A DNA stretch of 16,744 bases, from positions 1-16,744 of the forward strand of contig DASZZV010000416.1 of the NCBI GenBank assembly GCA_035544835.1. The letters run 5' to 3'. Positions 1 to 7,209 of this stretch are shown one piece after another; position 1 is the first letter of the stretch, and each line of letters starts with the position of its first letter. The position numbers and the translations under genes are program-made. The notes below the pieces were generated by a model that worked only from the letters and a program-made list of their open reading frames with translations, had not been told where the DNA came from and did no database searches. The DNA is from DASZZV01 sp035544835 (lineage in GTDB: Bacteria; Acidobacteriota; Thermoanaerobaculia; Gp7-AA8).

Positions 1-60
1 CCACCCACCCGCCCTTGCTCGGGATGACACAAAAACGAGCAACGAGCGACGAGCAACGAA
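1..60. repeat. Edge of a GTCATCC-type dispersed repeat plus short direct repeats
   Basis: The stretch TGCTCGGGATGACAC (positions 16-30) matches the end of the dispersed repeat whose full inverted pair lies at 5431-5568, where CGCTCGGGATGACAC occurs. It is followed by a run of near-identical units of the form ACGAGCAACGAGC/ACGAGCAACGAA up to the start of the first gene. No gene or clear promoter is visible here. The repeat probably continues to the left of the window. Confidence 0.45.
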
Positions 61-63
61 ACT

Positions 64-1230
64 TTGGTATCGTCGCAGACGGTGAAGGAAAGACTGACAG
101 ACGTCGAGCTCCTGCGCCGACTCGTCGGTTTCGACTCCACCAGCTCGAACAGTAATCTGCCGATCGCCGATTTTATAGCCGACTATCTCCACCACCCCGC
201 CGTCGTCATCGAGAAATTCCCGGGGCCCGACGAGACGAAAACCAATCTAATGATCTCCGCCGGACCGGCCGTTGAGGGGATCGAGGGACTCGTACTCTCG
301 GGACATCTGGACACGGTTCCGGCGGTCGAGGAGGGTTGGGAGAGCGAGCCATTTCAGCTGTCCGAGCGCGACGATAAGCTCTTCGGCCGCGGAACGGCCG
401 ACATGAAAGGCTTCCTGGCCGTAGCCATGAACGCCTTCGCCGCCATCGATCCTGCCGACCTTCACGCGCCTCTCGTCCTGCTTTTTACCTGCGACGAAGA
501 GGTCGGCACTCTCGGCGCCCGGAAATTCGTGGAGACGTGGCCCTCTGGTCGCCCGCTCCCCCGCTCCTGCATCATTGGAGAACCGACCTCACTTCTGGCC
601 GTGCGCATGCACAAAGGTCACCTGAAACTCCGAGTCCGCACGCAGGGACGGAGCGCGCACAGCGGCTATCCTCACCTCGGCATCAACGCTATCGACAAGG
701 CCGCCGAGATCCTGCTGCGCCTTCGACATCTAAGAGAGACTCTGGAGTCAGAACGGAGTGAGAGCAGCGTCTTTTTCGGAAAGGTTCCTTTCGCGCCGCT
801 GAACGTCGGCGTCATTCGGGGAGGAACTGCCGTCAACATCATTCCCGACAGTTGTGACATCGAGCTCGGAATCCGGCTGCTTCCGGAGATGAAGACTGAA
901 GCGATGCTGGATCGGGTTCGCGAGGCGTTGTCGGGACTCGACTGCACGGTCGAGGTGATCAACGACAGCCCTCCCCTGCTTCTCCGCGACGATGCCGCGA
1001 TTTATCAGAAAGCGCGGACTCTGGTCGATCAGAAGCTGGACGTAACCGTCAACTTCGCCACCGACGCCGGATGGCTGCAGCAGCTCGGACTGGAGTGCAC
1101 GATCTTCGGTCCCGGATCAATCGAGGTCGCGCACCGGCCCAACGAATTCATACCGAAGCAGCAGCTAGCGCATGCAGCACTTCTCATGGACCTGCTGATC
1201 GGCGACCTCTGTCTGAGTCCGTCAAAATGA
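64..1230 (+). CDS. argE: Acetylornithine deacetylase-type M20 amidohydrolase
   Basis: This 388-residue protein is a dizinc M20 family amidohydrolase of the ArgE type, which removes the acetyl group from N-acetylornithine in the cytoplasm during arginine synthesis. The family residues are all visible: H81 and D83 in SGHLDTVP, bridging D113 in GRGTADMKG, catalytic E145 and metal ligand E146 in CDEEVG, E173 in IGEPTS, the lid-domain H199 in SAHSG, and H357 in EVAHRPNEFIP. Residues of about 180-290 form the dimerisation/lid insert. Length matches the family (about 380). The start is uncertain: an in-frame stop lies at 25-27 and the first possible start is TTG at 64, with GTG at 82 as alternative; neither has a clear ribosome binding site. 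Its stop overlaps the hutF start, so the two are one operon. That context allows a role in histidine degradation (N-formylglutamate hydrolysis) instead of arginine synthesis, which the sequence cannot decide. Confidence 0.85.
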   Translation: MVSSQTVKERLTDVELLRRLVGFDSTSSNSNLPIADFIADYLHHPAVVIEKFPGPDETKTNLMISAGPAVEGIEGLVLSGHLDTVPAVEEGWESEPFQLSERDDKLFGRGTADMKGFLAVAMNAFAAIDPADLHAPLVLLFTCDEEVGTLGARKFVETWPSGRPLPRSCIIGEPTSLLAVRMHKGHLKLRVRTQGRSAHSGYPHLGINAIDKAAEILLRLRHLRETLESERSESSVFFGKVPFAPLNVGVIRGGTAVNIIPDSCDIELGIRLLPEMKTEAMLDRVREALSGLDCTVEVINDSPPLLLRDDAAIYQKARTLVDQKLDVTVNFATDAGWLQQLGLECTIFGPGSIEVAHRPNEFIPKQQLAHAALLMDLLIGDLCLSPSK

Positions 1231-2528
1231 AGACCGAGCAAATAATCGAAGCCGACCTGACGTGGTTCGAAGGGCGCTTCGAGCCCGGTATTCAGGTTGA
1301 AGTCGCGGGGGACGGCACCATCGCTCGGGCCGGGCGTCTCGGGATGACAACCACGAGTCGGCGCGAGTCTCAGGCGCTTCTTCCCGGCATGATCAATGCG
1401 CACTCGCACGCCTTTCAACGCGCCCTCCGCGGTCAAGGCGAAACGTTTGCGAAAGAGAGCGGCAGCTTCTGGAGCTGGCGTGAGGCCATGTACGGCCTGG
1501 CCGCCGATCTCGACCCTGACGCCCTGCACACCTGGACTACCCGATGCTTTCGCGAAATGCGGCGGGCGGGGATCACCACGGTCGGCGAGTTTCATTACCT
1601 CCACCACAAAGGCACGAGTAAGGACTTCGCCCTCGATGAGGTAGTGCTCGCCGCAGCCCGCGACGCCGGCATCCGGATCGTGCTGCTGCAGACGCATTAC
1701 GTCAATGGAGGCGTCGGGATTCCTCTCTCGGCTAGACAGCAGCGATTCGATACGATCGACGTCTCCAAGTATCTCCAGCAACTCGATCGGCTGCAGTCGA
1801 TGATGCGCGCGCGCGAAACCGCCGGAGTCGTCGCGCACAGCATCCGCGGAGTTCCAATCGATGCGATGAAGGCGCTGTACGTCGAGTCGAAGAAGCGTGA
1901 TCTGGTCTTTCACATGCACCTCGAGGAACAGCCGCAGGAGATCGCCGACTGTGTCACCGCCTACCACCAGCGTCCCCTCGAGCTGGTAATCGAGCACCTC
2001 GAGCCAGGCGCGAACTTCACGGCCGTGCACTGTACCCACAGCATTCCCGATCAACTAAGGCAGCTCTTCGCGAATGGCGCGAACGTCTGCGTAACGCCCA
2101 CCACGGAAGCGAATCTCGGAGACGGAATTCCGACCATCGCGCCGCCACACGCGTTACCAGCCCAGATCTGCCTCGGCACTGACTCCAACTCCCGAATCTC
2201 GATGATTGAGGAGATGCGCTGGCTCGAGTACGGCCAGCGCCTGCGACAACAGAAGCGCGGCGTCTTCATCGATGCCGGCGGAGAGCTCGGGCCTCGGCTC
2301 TTTCAAAGCGCCACCGTCGGCGGAGCGCGGTCCCTCGGCGTGCAGGCCGGGACGATCGCGGCGGGACTGCACGCCGACTTCTTCACGATCGACCTCACCC
2401 ATCCATCGCTCGACGGTTACACGACCGAGTCGCTGATGAACGCCATGATCCTCGGCACGAGCGAAGAGGTGATCACGGCGACGTGCGTGGGTGGTGGGTG
2501 GGAGGAGCACCGGACGACGAAGGGATGA
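1227..2528 (+). CDS. hutF: Formimidoylglutamate deiminase
   Basis: HutF hydrolyses N-formimidoyl-L-glutamate to N-formyl-L-glutamate and ammonia in the five-step histidine degradation route. The 433-residue protein has the amidohydrolase (TIM barrel) layout: a beta-sandwich N-terminus, then the family motif NAHSHAFQRALRG with zinc ligands H59 and H61, H231 and the catalytic Glu of HMHLEE (E233/E234), H268/H271 in VHCTHS, and D319 in LGTDSNS. Spacing matches characterised HutF enzymes. A longer open frame runs upstream from 1071, but ATG at 1227 overlaps the argE stop (ATGA) and gives the normal HutF N-terminus, so it was chosen. No hutH, hutU, hutI or hutG is present in the window, so the rest of the pathway must be elsewhere. 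The gene ends 18 nt before a hairpin repeat that may serve as its 3' end. Confidence 0.93.
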   Translation: MKTEQIIEADLTWFEGRFEPGIQVEVAGDGTIARAGRLGMTTTSRRESQALLPGMINAHSHAFQRALRGQGETFAKESGSFWSWREAMYGLAADLDPDALHTWTTRCFREMRRAGITTVGEFHYLHHKGTSKDFALDEVVLAAARDAGIRIVLLQTHYVNGGVGIPLSARQQRFDTIDVSKYLQQLDRLQSMMRARETAGVVAHSIRGVPIDAMKALYVESKKRDLVFHMHLEEQPQEIADCVTAYHQRPLELVIEHLEPGANFTAVHCTHSIPDQLRQLFANGANVCVTPTTEANLGDGIPTIAPPHALPAQICLGTDSNSRISMIEEMRWLEYGQRLRQQKRGVFIDAGGELGPRLFQSATVGGARSLGVQAGTIAAGLHADFFTIDLTHPSLDGYTTESLMNAMILGTSEEVITATCVGGGWEEHRTTKG

Positions 2529-2546
2529 AGAGGATAGATAGGTTTG

Positions 2547-2774
2547 CAGCGCGCGAAGGCGCGCGGTAGACCTGTAGCACCGGGCGTCAGCCCGGTGTTG
2601 CGAGACCGCGCCCTCCAATCTTCAGCCCCGAAGGCGGGCGGCACCGATCTAGCCGTGATCTGCCGCCCGCCTTCGCGGGCTCGTACAACTTTGAAAGCAC
2701 CTCTTGCTTCTTCGCCCGCGCGACACCGGGCTCACGCCCGGTGCTACAGGTCTGCCGCGCGCCTTCGCGCGCTG
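2547..2774. repeat. Composite REP-like inverted repeat (family 1), A-B-B'-A'
   Basis: Two outer modules (2547-2597 on plus, 2724-2774 on minus) are near-perfect reverse complements. Each carries two hairpins: GCGCGC-GAAG-GCGCGC and CACCGGGC-loop-GCCCGGTG, where the loop is GTCA in the first copy and GTGA in the second. Between them lies an inverted pair of a related hairpin, GCCCGC-GAAG-GCGGGC (2624-2643 and 2661-2681; the left arm has lost bases). The same modules recur at 14925-14975, 15053-15072 and 15792-15910 around a RAYT remnant, which identifies this as a REP/BIME-type element. It begins 18 nt after hutF. The rest of the gap, 2775-3067, holds only a possible relic described separately and the sigma gene leader. 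Confidence 0.85.
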
Positions 2775-2798
2775 GATTCGTTCAACCTTCAAGAGTGA

Positions 2799-2906
2799 GA
2801 TTCGGAGCCGCTGACCCGAGGCGAGTGATCCGATCGAAGCGCTCGTCGCGGGGGAATCGAGGATGTACAGTGCTTCCAGGCTCTCGAGCCGCTGATGCTC
2901 CTCGTC
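2799..2906 (-). pseudogene. Possible relic of a GAF-kinase N-terminus
   Basis: On the minus strand a short stretch encodes HQRLESLEALYILDSPAT followed, after ten residues, by LASG. This resembles the N-terminal GAF-domain motif of bacterial sensor kinases (R..L..L.ILDTPPE..FD..T.LA), including the intact kinase further along this window (EALRRLSILDTPPEPEFD). The surrounding frame is not gene-like and contains repeat sequence, so this would be a decayed fragment of about 36 codons. The similarity is short and could be chance. Confidence 0.22.
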
Positions 2907-3055
2907 AGGTCGGGAGGTCTCATTCCAACGCCCTCGCTCATCTATAGTATCAACGGACTCTAGAGGACAGATGGGCGTCCCGGTTTCGTTCCGCTCCCTG
3001 GATGTGTCTAAGGGGAGTGGAGCAATATCTGGGCACATTGGTCTCTCCTCTGGGC

Positions 3056-3060
3056 AAGGA
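3056..3060 (+). promoter_or_regulatory. Ribosome binding site that favours the GTG start of the sigma gene
   Basis: AAGGA at this position lies 7 nt before GTG 3068, and purine-rich CAGGGAA fills the gap. The upstream in-frame ATG at 3002 has no comparable site (it is preceded by CGCTCCCTGG). This decides the start used for the sigma factor. Confidence 0.5.
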
Positions 3061-3067
3061 CAGGGAA

Positions 3068-3625
3068 GTGCTCGAATTCGGCAACGAAGAGCGTCGTTGG
3101 CTCAAGGGGATCCGGAATGGTGATCGCCACATCGCCGAGGAGATGGTGGAGCGCACGTACAACTCTGTTTATGCCTCCCTCTATCGACTGTGTGGGGGGA
3201 ACGCCGATCTGGCTGCCGACCTTACCCAGGACAGCTATCGAAAAGCCTGGGAGGCGATTGCTGAGTTCGATGGCCGCGCAAAGTTTTCGACCTGGCTGTA
3301 CAGAATTGCATACACGACTTTTTTGAATCACGTCAGGCGGCCCAACCGCATCAACGCCTTCAAGGATCCGGAGAAGATGCCGCTGCCCGATCCGAGGCCG
3401 GGGGCGGAAGAAGCTCTGGAGCGAAGTCAGGACGAGGAGCGCTTGAGAGAGGCAGTCATGGAGTTGCCTGACGATCTCCGATTTACGGTCACCGCCCACT
3501 TCTGGGGTGCCCTTTCCGTCACCGAGATTGCAACGGTCGAAGGAATCACGACCGTAGCGATCCGGAAACGTCTGAAGAAAGCGTTCGGACTCCTCGAGTT
3601 GACCCTCGACAAGGATGTCGCATGA
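3068..3625 (+). CDS. ECF RNA polymerase sigma factor
   Basis: This is a 185-residue extracytoplasmic function (sigma-70 family, group 4) sigma factor that would redirect RNA polymerase to stress or envelope promoters. Region 2 covers about residues 22-90, with the core-binding and -10 recognition helices visible as ADLTQDSYRKAWEAI and KFSTWLYRIAYTTFLNHVRR. Region 4 covers about 128-178, with LPDDLR and the helix-turn-helix LSVTEIATVEGITTVAIRKR. There is no region 3, as expected. The GTG start at 3068 follows AAGGA; an in-frame ATG at 3002 would add 22 residues with no homology to the family. The stop overlaps the start of the next gene (ATGA), the usual arrangement for a sigma factor with its regulator. 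A TATAGT hexamer at 2943-2948 could be a -10 element, but no matching -35 is seen. Confidence 0.9.
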   Translation: MLEFGNEERRWLKGIRNGDRHIAEEMVERTYNSVYASLYRLCGGNADLAADLTQDSYRKAWEAIAEFDGRAKFSTWLYRIAYTTFLNHVRRPNRINAFKDPEKMPLPDPRPGAEEALERSQDEERLREAVMELPDDLRFTVTAHFWGALSVTEIATVEGITTVAIRKRLKKAFGLLELTLDKDVA

Positions 3626-4953
3626 ACCCTAAATTTCAAAAGGAGTTGGAGCGCCGCCTTCGACAGGTCGAAGTGCCTCCCCCGCCCGCGGGACTGTCGC
3701 AGATGTTGAAGAGTGACATCCCCGCTGATCTGAAGATCGAGCGGAGGGAAACACCGGTCCGCTTCTGGAGTATCTGGGGCCTGAGCTGGCAGTACGGCTC
3801 GGCTGTGGTCATGGTCGTCGCGTTGAGCTACGTCACTCTTCGTCTCATGCAGTCAACCGGGCTCCCCGAGTCGGTGGAGTTTCGCAGCAGGATTCCCGTT
3901 CGGGCGGCAGCGCCCGCATCAGCTCCGACCGGCGCTGAGGCCGAGACCTCAGCGGCGAATGCAGTCGACGCAGAAGCTCCGCAGGCCGCAGGGGATGCCG
4001 TCGGGCAGAAGAGCCCCACCTTTGCAGATGCACCGAAGGTAGCAACTCTGCGGGAGAGCGGGAATGCTGTGTCAAAGCTCTCCGATGAGAAACAGCGGGG
4101 CGATCAGCATCAAGGCGTAGCGGGGCGGATCGCCGGCTCCCTCGATAAGCGAGACCTCGCCGCTAAGTCTCCGCCTCCCCCGCCGCCCGCGACCTTTGCG
4201 CCGGAGCTGCAGGTGGCCGACAGAAACGAGCAAGCAGCGGCCGTTGCTCAGGCGGCTCCGTCGCCTCGCCAGGCCACCGGGCTGGAGATGAAGGACGCCG
4301 ACGGTCGCGCGAACGGCGGCGTCTCGTCGGTGACGGCATCGGCTCCAGCAGTCGCGGCGAAACCACAGGTTCCATCAACGCCAGAGCGGAGGCTCGAAGC
4401 CGGACGCATGGCTCCTGCCGGTTCTGTTCGACCACGGAACGAAGCCAGCAGCACTGTGATCGTAGACCTCTTCGAATCACCGATGCACCGCGGAGAAACG
4501 GTCGCACGAATCCTCATACCAGAAGGCGTCGAATTGGACAGTCTCACGTCGGGTGGCAATGGCCCCGTGACAAGAGCGAAAGCGAACGCCACGACGTCTG
4601 ACCAGATGAAAAAGGAGGTTGCCACGAAGGGTGAACGAGCTCGCTTCATGGTGTTCTCTGGAAAAGCGAAATCGCTCCCGACCCTCGAATTCAAATCGGA
4701 CGGCAACAAGAACGTCGTCCGAAATCTGGCCACGGAGCGAGTCGAGCGTTGGGAATCGGCTCCGCTCGAAATGCGCCGCGAGTTTCTGACGTCGGAGCTG
4801 GAGAGGATTCTCAAGGCCAGCCCGATGGATCGAACCGAGCTCGCGAAGCTGGCAAAGCTGACCAGTGACCTCGCGGAAGTGTCGGGGGATCGAGCTACGC
4901 TTCGTCTCAGGAATTTGGTCGCCGACGCCCTCGAAGCGTCAAAGAAACGCTGA
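3622..4953 (+). CDS. Single-pass membrane protein, putative anti-sigma factor
   Basis: The 443-residue product sits in the anti-sigma position, coupled by ATGA to the ECF gene. Visible parts are a short basic cytoplasmic N-terminus (1-48, with LSQMLKSDIPADL), one membrane helix at about 49-76, a long Ala/Pro/Gln-rich linker (about 92-270, including a six-proline run at 184-189) and a folded-looking C-terminal region (about 276-443) with a final helical, Lys/Leu-rich segment. The zinc anti-sigma motif HxxxCxxC is absent and the cytoplasmic part is short, so this is not a classical ZAS-type anti-sigma. The inferred role is membrane tethering of the sigma factor with an outside sensor domain. 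It could alternatively be a co-regulated envelope protein. I do not recognise the C-terminal domain. A strong inverted repeat begins 4 nt after the stop. Confidence 0.7.
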   Translation: MNPKFQKELERRLRQVEVPPPPAGLSQMLKSDIPADLKIERRETPVRFWSIWGLSWQYGSAVVMVVALSYVTLRLMQSTGLPESVEFRSRIPVRAAAPASAPTGAEAETSAANAVDAEAPQAAGDAVGQKSPTFADAPKVATLRESGNAVSKLSDEKQRGDQHQGVAGRIAGSLDKRDLAAKSPPPPPPATFAPELQVADRNEQAAAVAQAAPSPRQATGLEMKDADGRANGGVSSVTASAPAVAAKPQVPSTPERRLEAGRMAPAGSVRPRNEASSTVIVDLFESPMHRGETVARILIPEGVELDSLTSGGNGPVTRAKANATTSDQMKKEVATKGERARFMVFSGKAKSLPTLEFKSDGNKNVVRNLATERVERWESAPLEMRREFLTSELERILKASPMDRTELAKLAKLTSDLAEVSGDRATLRLRNLVADALEASKKR

Positions 4954-4957
4954 TCCG

Positions 4958-5037
4958 GTTTGGTCTCCGAGAAGCCCGCAAGCCTCGGTGAAAGAACTCT
5001 CTCCTCTCCCGAGGCCCGGGTTTCTCGGAGACCAAAC
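4958..5037. terminator. Long-stem palindrome directly after the anti-sigma gene
   Basis: GTTTGGTCTCCGAGAA (4958-4973) is a perfect inverted copy of 5022-5037. The stem continues inward as 4974-4978 with 5017-5021 (one G-U pair), giving about 21 bp. A further nested stem, CCTCGG (4983-4988) with CCGAGG (5009-5014), closes a 20-nt loop. It begins 4 nt past the stop codon, so a 3'-end or terminator role is likely, but there is no T-run after it. It does not match the other repeat families here. Confidence 0.6.
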
Positions 5038-5430
5038 TGGAAGAACGAATGCGCATCTGAACGGGACAGATTGTCATCCCGTTGAAGCCCAAATGAACCG
5101 TTGTCATCCTGAGCCGTGGACAGCGCGCGCGCTGCGCCTGAGAAAGGAAACTAGCGCTAGAATACGAATGGCGTGGTCTTGTCGAGGCCGTTCTCGCTTT
5201 GGTGCCTTTGAGCCCGATCCTGAGCTTGGTCCCGGAAGACAGCGACCCTGAGTTGGCGACGCACGGGTTCGCCCGTTGTGATCCCGGTTGGAAGAATGCT
5301 TTCTTTCCTCAGAGTCTTCCGCTCGACCGCGTCCATGAGAAGAAAAGGAGCACTCAAAGCCGCATAGAACCTACGAGTTTCTTGGAAGCGATTGACCGCG
5401 GAGCGCGGCGTCTGAGTGAAAGAAACCAGG

Positions 5431-5568
5431 GTGTCATCCCGAGCGTCGAGCGAGGGATCTGGGAGGGGGCCTTGCGGTGTGGAGTCTTGGAGCTCCCTTA
5501 CGATTGTGCGAGGCGCCGAAGGGTCGAGTCCCCCGCCCAGATCCCTCGCTCGACGCTCGGGATGACAC
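5431..5568. repeat. GTCATCC-family inverted pair, 33-bp perfect arms
   Basis: The arms at 5431-5463 and 5536-5568 are exact reverse complements over 33 bp, and extend a few bases further inward after one mismatch. The sense form begins GTGTCATCCCGAGCGTCGAG and ends GGGATCTGGG. A 72-nt spacer separates them. Single or degenerate members of the same family occur at 1-30, near 5104 (GTCATCCTGAGCC) and at 5661-5690. No protein coding is evident; open frames across it are repeat-driven. Confidence 0.8.
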
Positions 5569-5606
5569 CTCCGCAAAGCGGCCTAAATACTGGGAGTTTC
5601 TTAGAA

Positions 5607-5690
5607 GCCGCAGCGAAGGATCTCAAGATAGGTCGATCTGAATTCAGATCCTGCCACCGGAGATCCTTCGCTGCGGCGGCTCAGGATGAC
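5607..5690. repeat. GTCATCC-family variant inverted pair with central palindrome
   Basis: GCCGCAGCGAAGGATCT (5607-5623) is the exact reverse complement of 5661-5677. The right element continues to GTCATCCTGAGCCG on the minus strand (ending at 5690), the same design as the pair at 5431-5568 but with different bases between the fixed GTCATCC and GGATCT ends. Between the arms lies a perfect 16-bp palindrome, GATCTGAATTCAGATC (5635-5650). Confidence 0.7.
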
Positions 5691-5735
5691 AAGCTCGGCA
5701 AACCCGCGTAGATACTGGCGGTTCATTAGAAGTGC

Positions 5736-5932
5736 GCCCAGCCCCGTAGGGGCGTTTGAGAATAGCCCAGGACGAAGTCCTGGGACTGGTCCATGGCCCG
5801 TTTCTTGTCGAGCCCCAGAGGGGCGATTGAAGGCCCCCACAATCGCCCCTCCGGGGCTCGACCTTACTTCCGCGACCCGACAACCCAGCACTTCGTGCTG
5901 GGCTATTCTCAAACGCCCCTACGGGGCTGGGC
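5736..5932. repeat. Nested inverted repeat (family 2) with four hairpin modules
   Basis: Outer arms 5736-5784 and 5884-5932 are 49 bp each and reverse-complementary except for two positions that pair with each other inside a hairpin. The outermost 35 bp (5736-5770 and 5898-5932) match exactly. Modules in order are GCCCC-GTA-GGGGC, CCCAGGAC-GAA-GTCCTGGG (5766-5784), then an inner inverted pair of 23 bp with one mismatch (5807-5829 and 5840-5862) carrying GCCCC-AGA-GGGGC, then the mirror modules. It ends 28 nt from the stop codon of the MFS gene on the minus strand. The remaining parts of the 4954-5960 gap show no gene. Confidence 0.85.
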
Positions 5933-5960
5933 CCTGTCCAACGTTCCCAACTCCGCTTGA

Positions 5961-7169
5961 TTACAGGCCGCTGGCGACGGGGAGAGAATCAACCTTCGTG
6001 GAGCCGGAGATCATGAGAAGAGCCGTCGAAATGATCCCGAGAATCCCACAGAGGACCCAGAGTGCAGCCGGGTTTTTCGCGTAGAGAAGACTCCCCAGTG
6101 ATGGGCCGGTCGTGAGTCCAATCGACCAGGTCAAAGACCACATACCCATGAAGCGTCCGCGCAGCTCCACCGGAGCGACTTCGGCTACGTAAGCGGCCGA
6201 CGTGGGAGAGCTGATCATCTCTCCGAACGTCCAGACGCAGATCGTCAGCGCCAGTGAGACAACCGTGTGTGCCAGCCCTGTCAAGGCAAAGCCGGTTCCG
6301 ACCAGAATGAACCCGAGGGCGATCATCACTCTGGCCGGCCGTCGGGAAGTCCACGCCGTCAGGGCGAGCTCGAAGGCTACGATCAACACTCCATTCAAGG
6401 CAATCAGCGAGCCGTATGTGCTCGGGGGAAAGCCGCAGTCCTTCACATGCAGCGCGAAACTCGATGTGAACTGAAAAATCACGAACGTGATGCATACCGA
6501 CGACACCAGAAACCAGACAAACCGGCGATTCTCCGCCGCCTTCCGGATCGCCACCATCCAGCTCTGTCCTTTGTTGTCTGTGGTGCCGATACCGTGTGGA
6601 AGAAAGGCCAGCGCCACGACCCCGTAGAGAACTGACGAAAGAGCATCGCCTGCAAACAGTAAAAAAAATCCGTGTTTCGCCAGGAACCCTGCCGTGGCAA
6701 CACCGGAGGCGAATCCGAGATTGATGGCCAGGCGATAGAGCGCGTATCCAGTGACGCGAGCTTCCGGCAGAACCAGATCGGCGATCAGGGCACTGGCAGC
6801 AGGCCGGTATATCTCGGCACACAGACCGGTGATAAAAGTCAGGATGCAGATGGTCGGGTAGGCGCGGGCCTGTGAGAGCGCCATCATGGCCACGGCTGAC
6901 GAGAACATCGAGATGACGATGGTGTAGCGCCTCCCGACCCGGTCGGCAAGCCATCCACCGACGATCGAGGCCCCGAGATGTCCGGCGCCGTAGCAACCGG
7001 TAGCAAATCCTGCCCTTGCTATGGAGAAGCCCCGGCTCGTCAGGTAGAGAACGAGAAACGGAACGACGAACGTACCGAAGCGGTTGAGGAAGCTGCCGCC
7101 GAACAGTATCCAGGCCGCGGCCGGCATGCTGCGAAAGCTCTGACGGAAGGTGAAGCGGGCTGGCTGCAT
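5961..7169 (-). CDS. MFS transporter, drug or metabolite exporter type
   Basis: A 402-residue integral membrane protein of the major facilitator superfamily with about 12 predicted helices. The signature loop between helices 2 and 3 is present as GGWLADRVGRR (71-81), and helix 1 carries SFLNRFGTFVVPFLVLYL, typical of the MdtH/YfcJ-like proton-driven multidrug efflux branch. A second-half equivalent loop (TSRRPARVMIALG) and the PTSAAYVAEVAPVELRGR segment in the C-terminal half also fit. The substrate cannot be read from sequence. ATG at 7169 begins MQPARFTFRQ. No obvious ribosome binding site is seen (GGAG lies well upstream). It is transcribed alone: hairpin repeats lie on both sides (5736-5932 downstream, 7210-7345 upstream). 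Confidence 0.9.
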   Translation of the reverse strand: MQPARFTFRQSFRSMPAAAWILFGGSFLNRFGTFVVPFLVLYLTSRGFSIARAGFATGCYGAGHLGASIVGGWLADRVGRRYTIVISMFSSAVAMMALSQARAYPTICILTFITGLCAEIYRPAASALIADLVLPEARVTGYALYRLAINLGFASGVATAGFLAKHGFFLLFAGDALSSVLYGVVALAFLPHGIGTTDNKGQSWMVAIRKAAENRRFVWFLVSSVCITFVIFQFTSSFALHVKDCGFPPSTYGSLIALNGVLIVAFELALTAWTSRRPARVMIALGFILVGTGFALTGLAHTVVSLALTICVWTFGEMISSPTSAAYVAEVAPVELRGRFMGMWSLTWSIGLTTGPSLGSLLYAKNPAALWVLCGILGIISTALLMISGSTKVDSLPVASGL

Positions 7170-7209
7170 CAGAGCAGCATGTTACGTGAGGAGAATTGAG
7201 AATTGAGAT

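Noticed and set aside
1029..2054. 341-codon minus-strand open frame
   Set aside because: It lies antisense to argE and hutF, which have full family motifs; its sequence shows no domain and follows the codon bias of the real genes.
2547..2774. CRISPR-like array
   Set aside because: The repeats are inverted and irregularly spaced hairpins, with no set of equal spacers and no cas genes in the window.
2923..2948. Sigma-70 promoter TTCCAA-TATAGT before the sigma gene
   Set aside because: Spacing is only 14 nt and the -35 match is weak; only the -10-like hexamer is worth mentioning.
5199..5912. Open frames of 79 to 170 codons on both strands in the 4954-5960 gap
   Set aside because: They run through inverted repeats, have no family motifs and no ribosome binding sites; the GC-rich repeats lack stops by composition.
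5989..6996. 335-codon second minus-strand frame inside the MFS gene
   Set aside because: It is an out-of-frame reading of the transporter, rich in Arg and Ser with no hydrophobic segments or motif.
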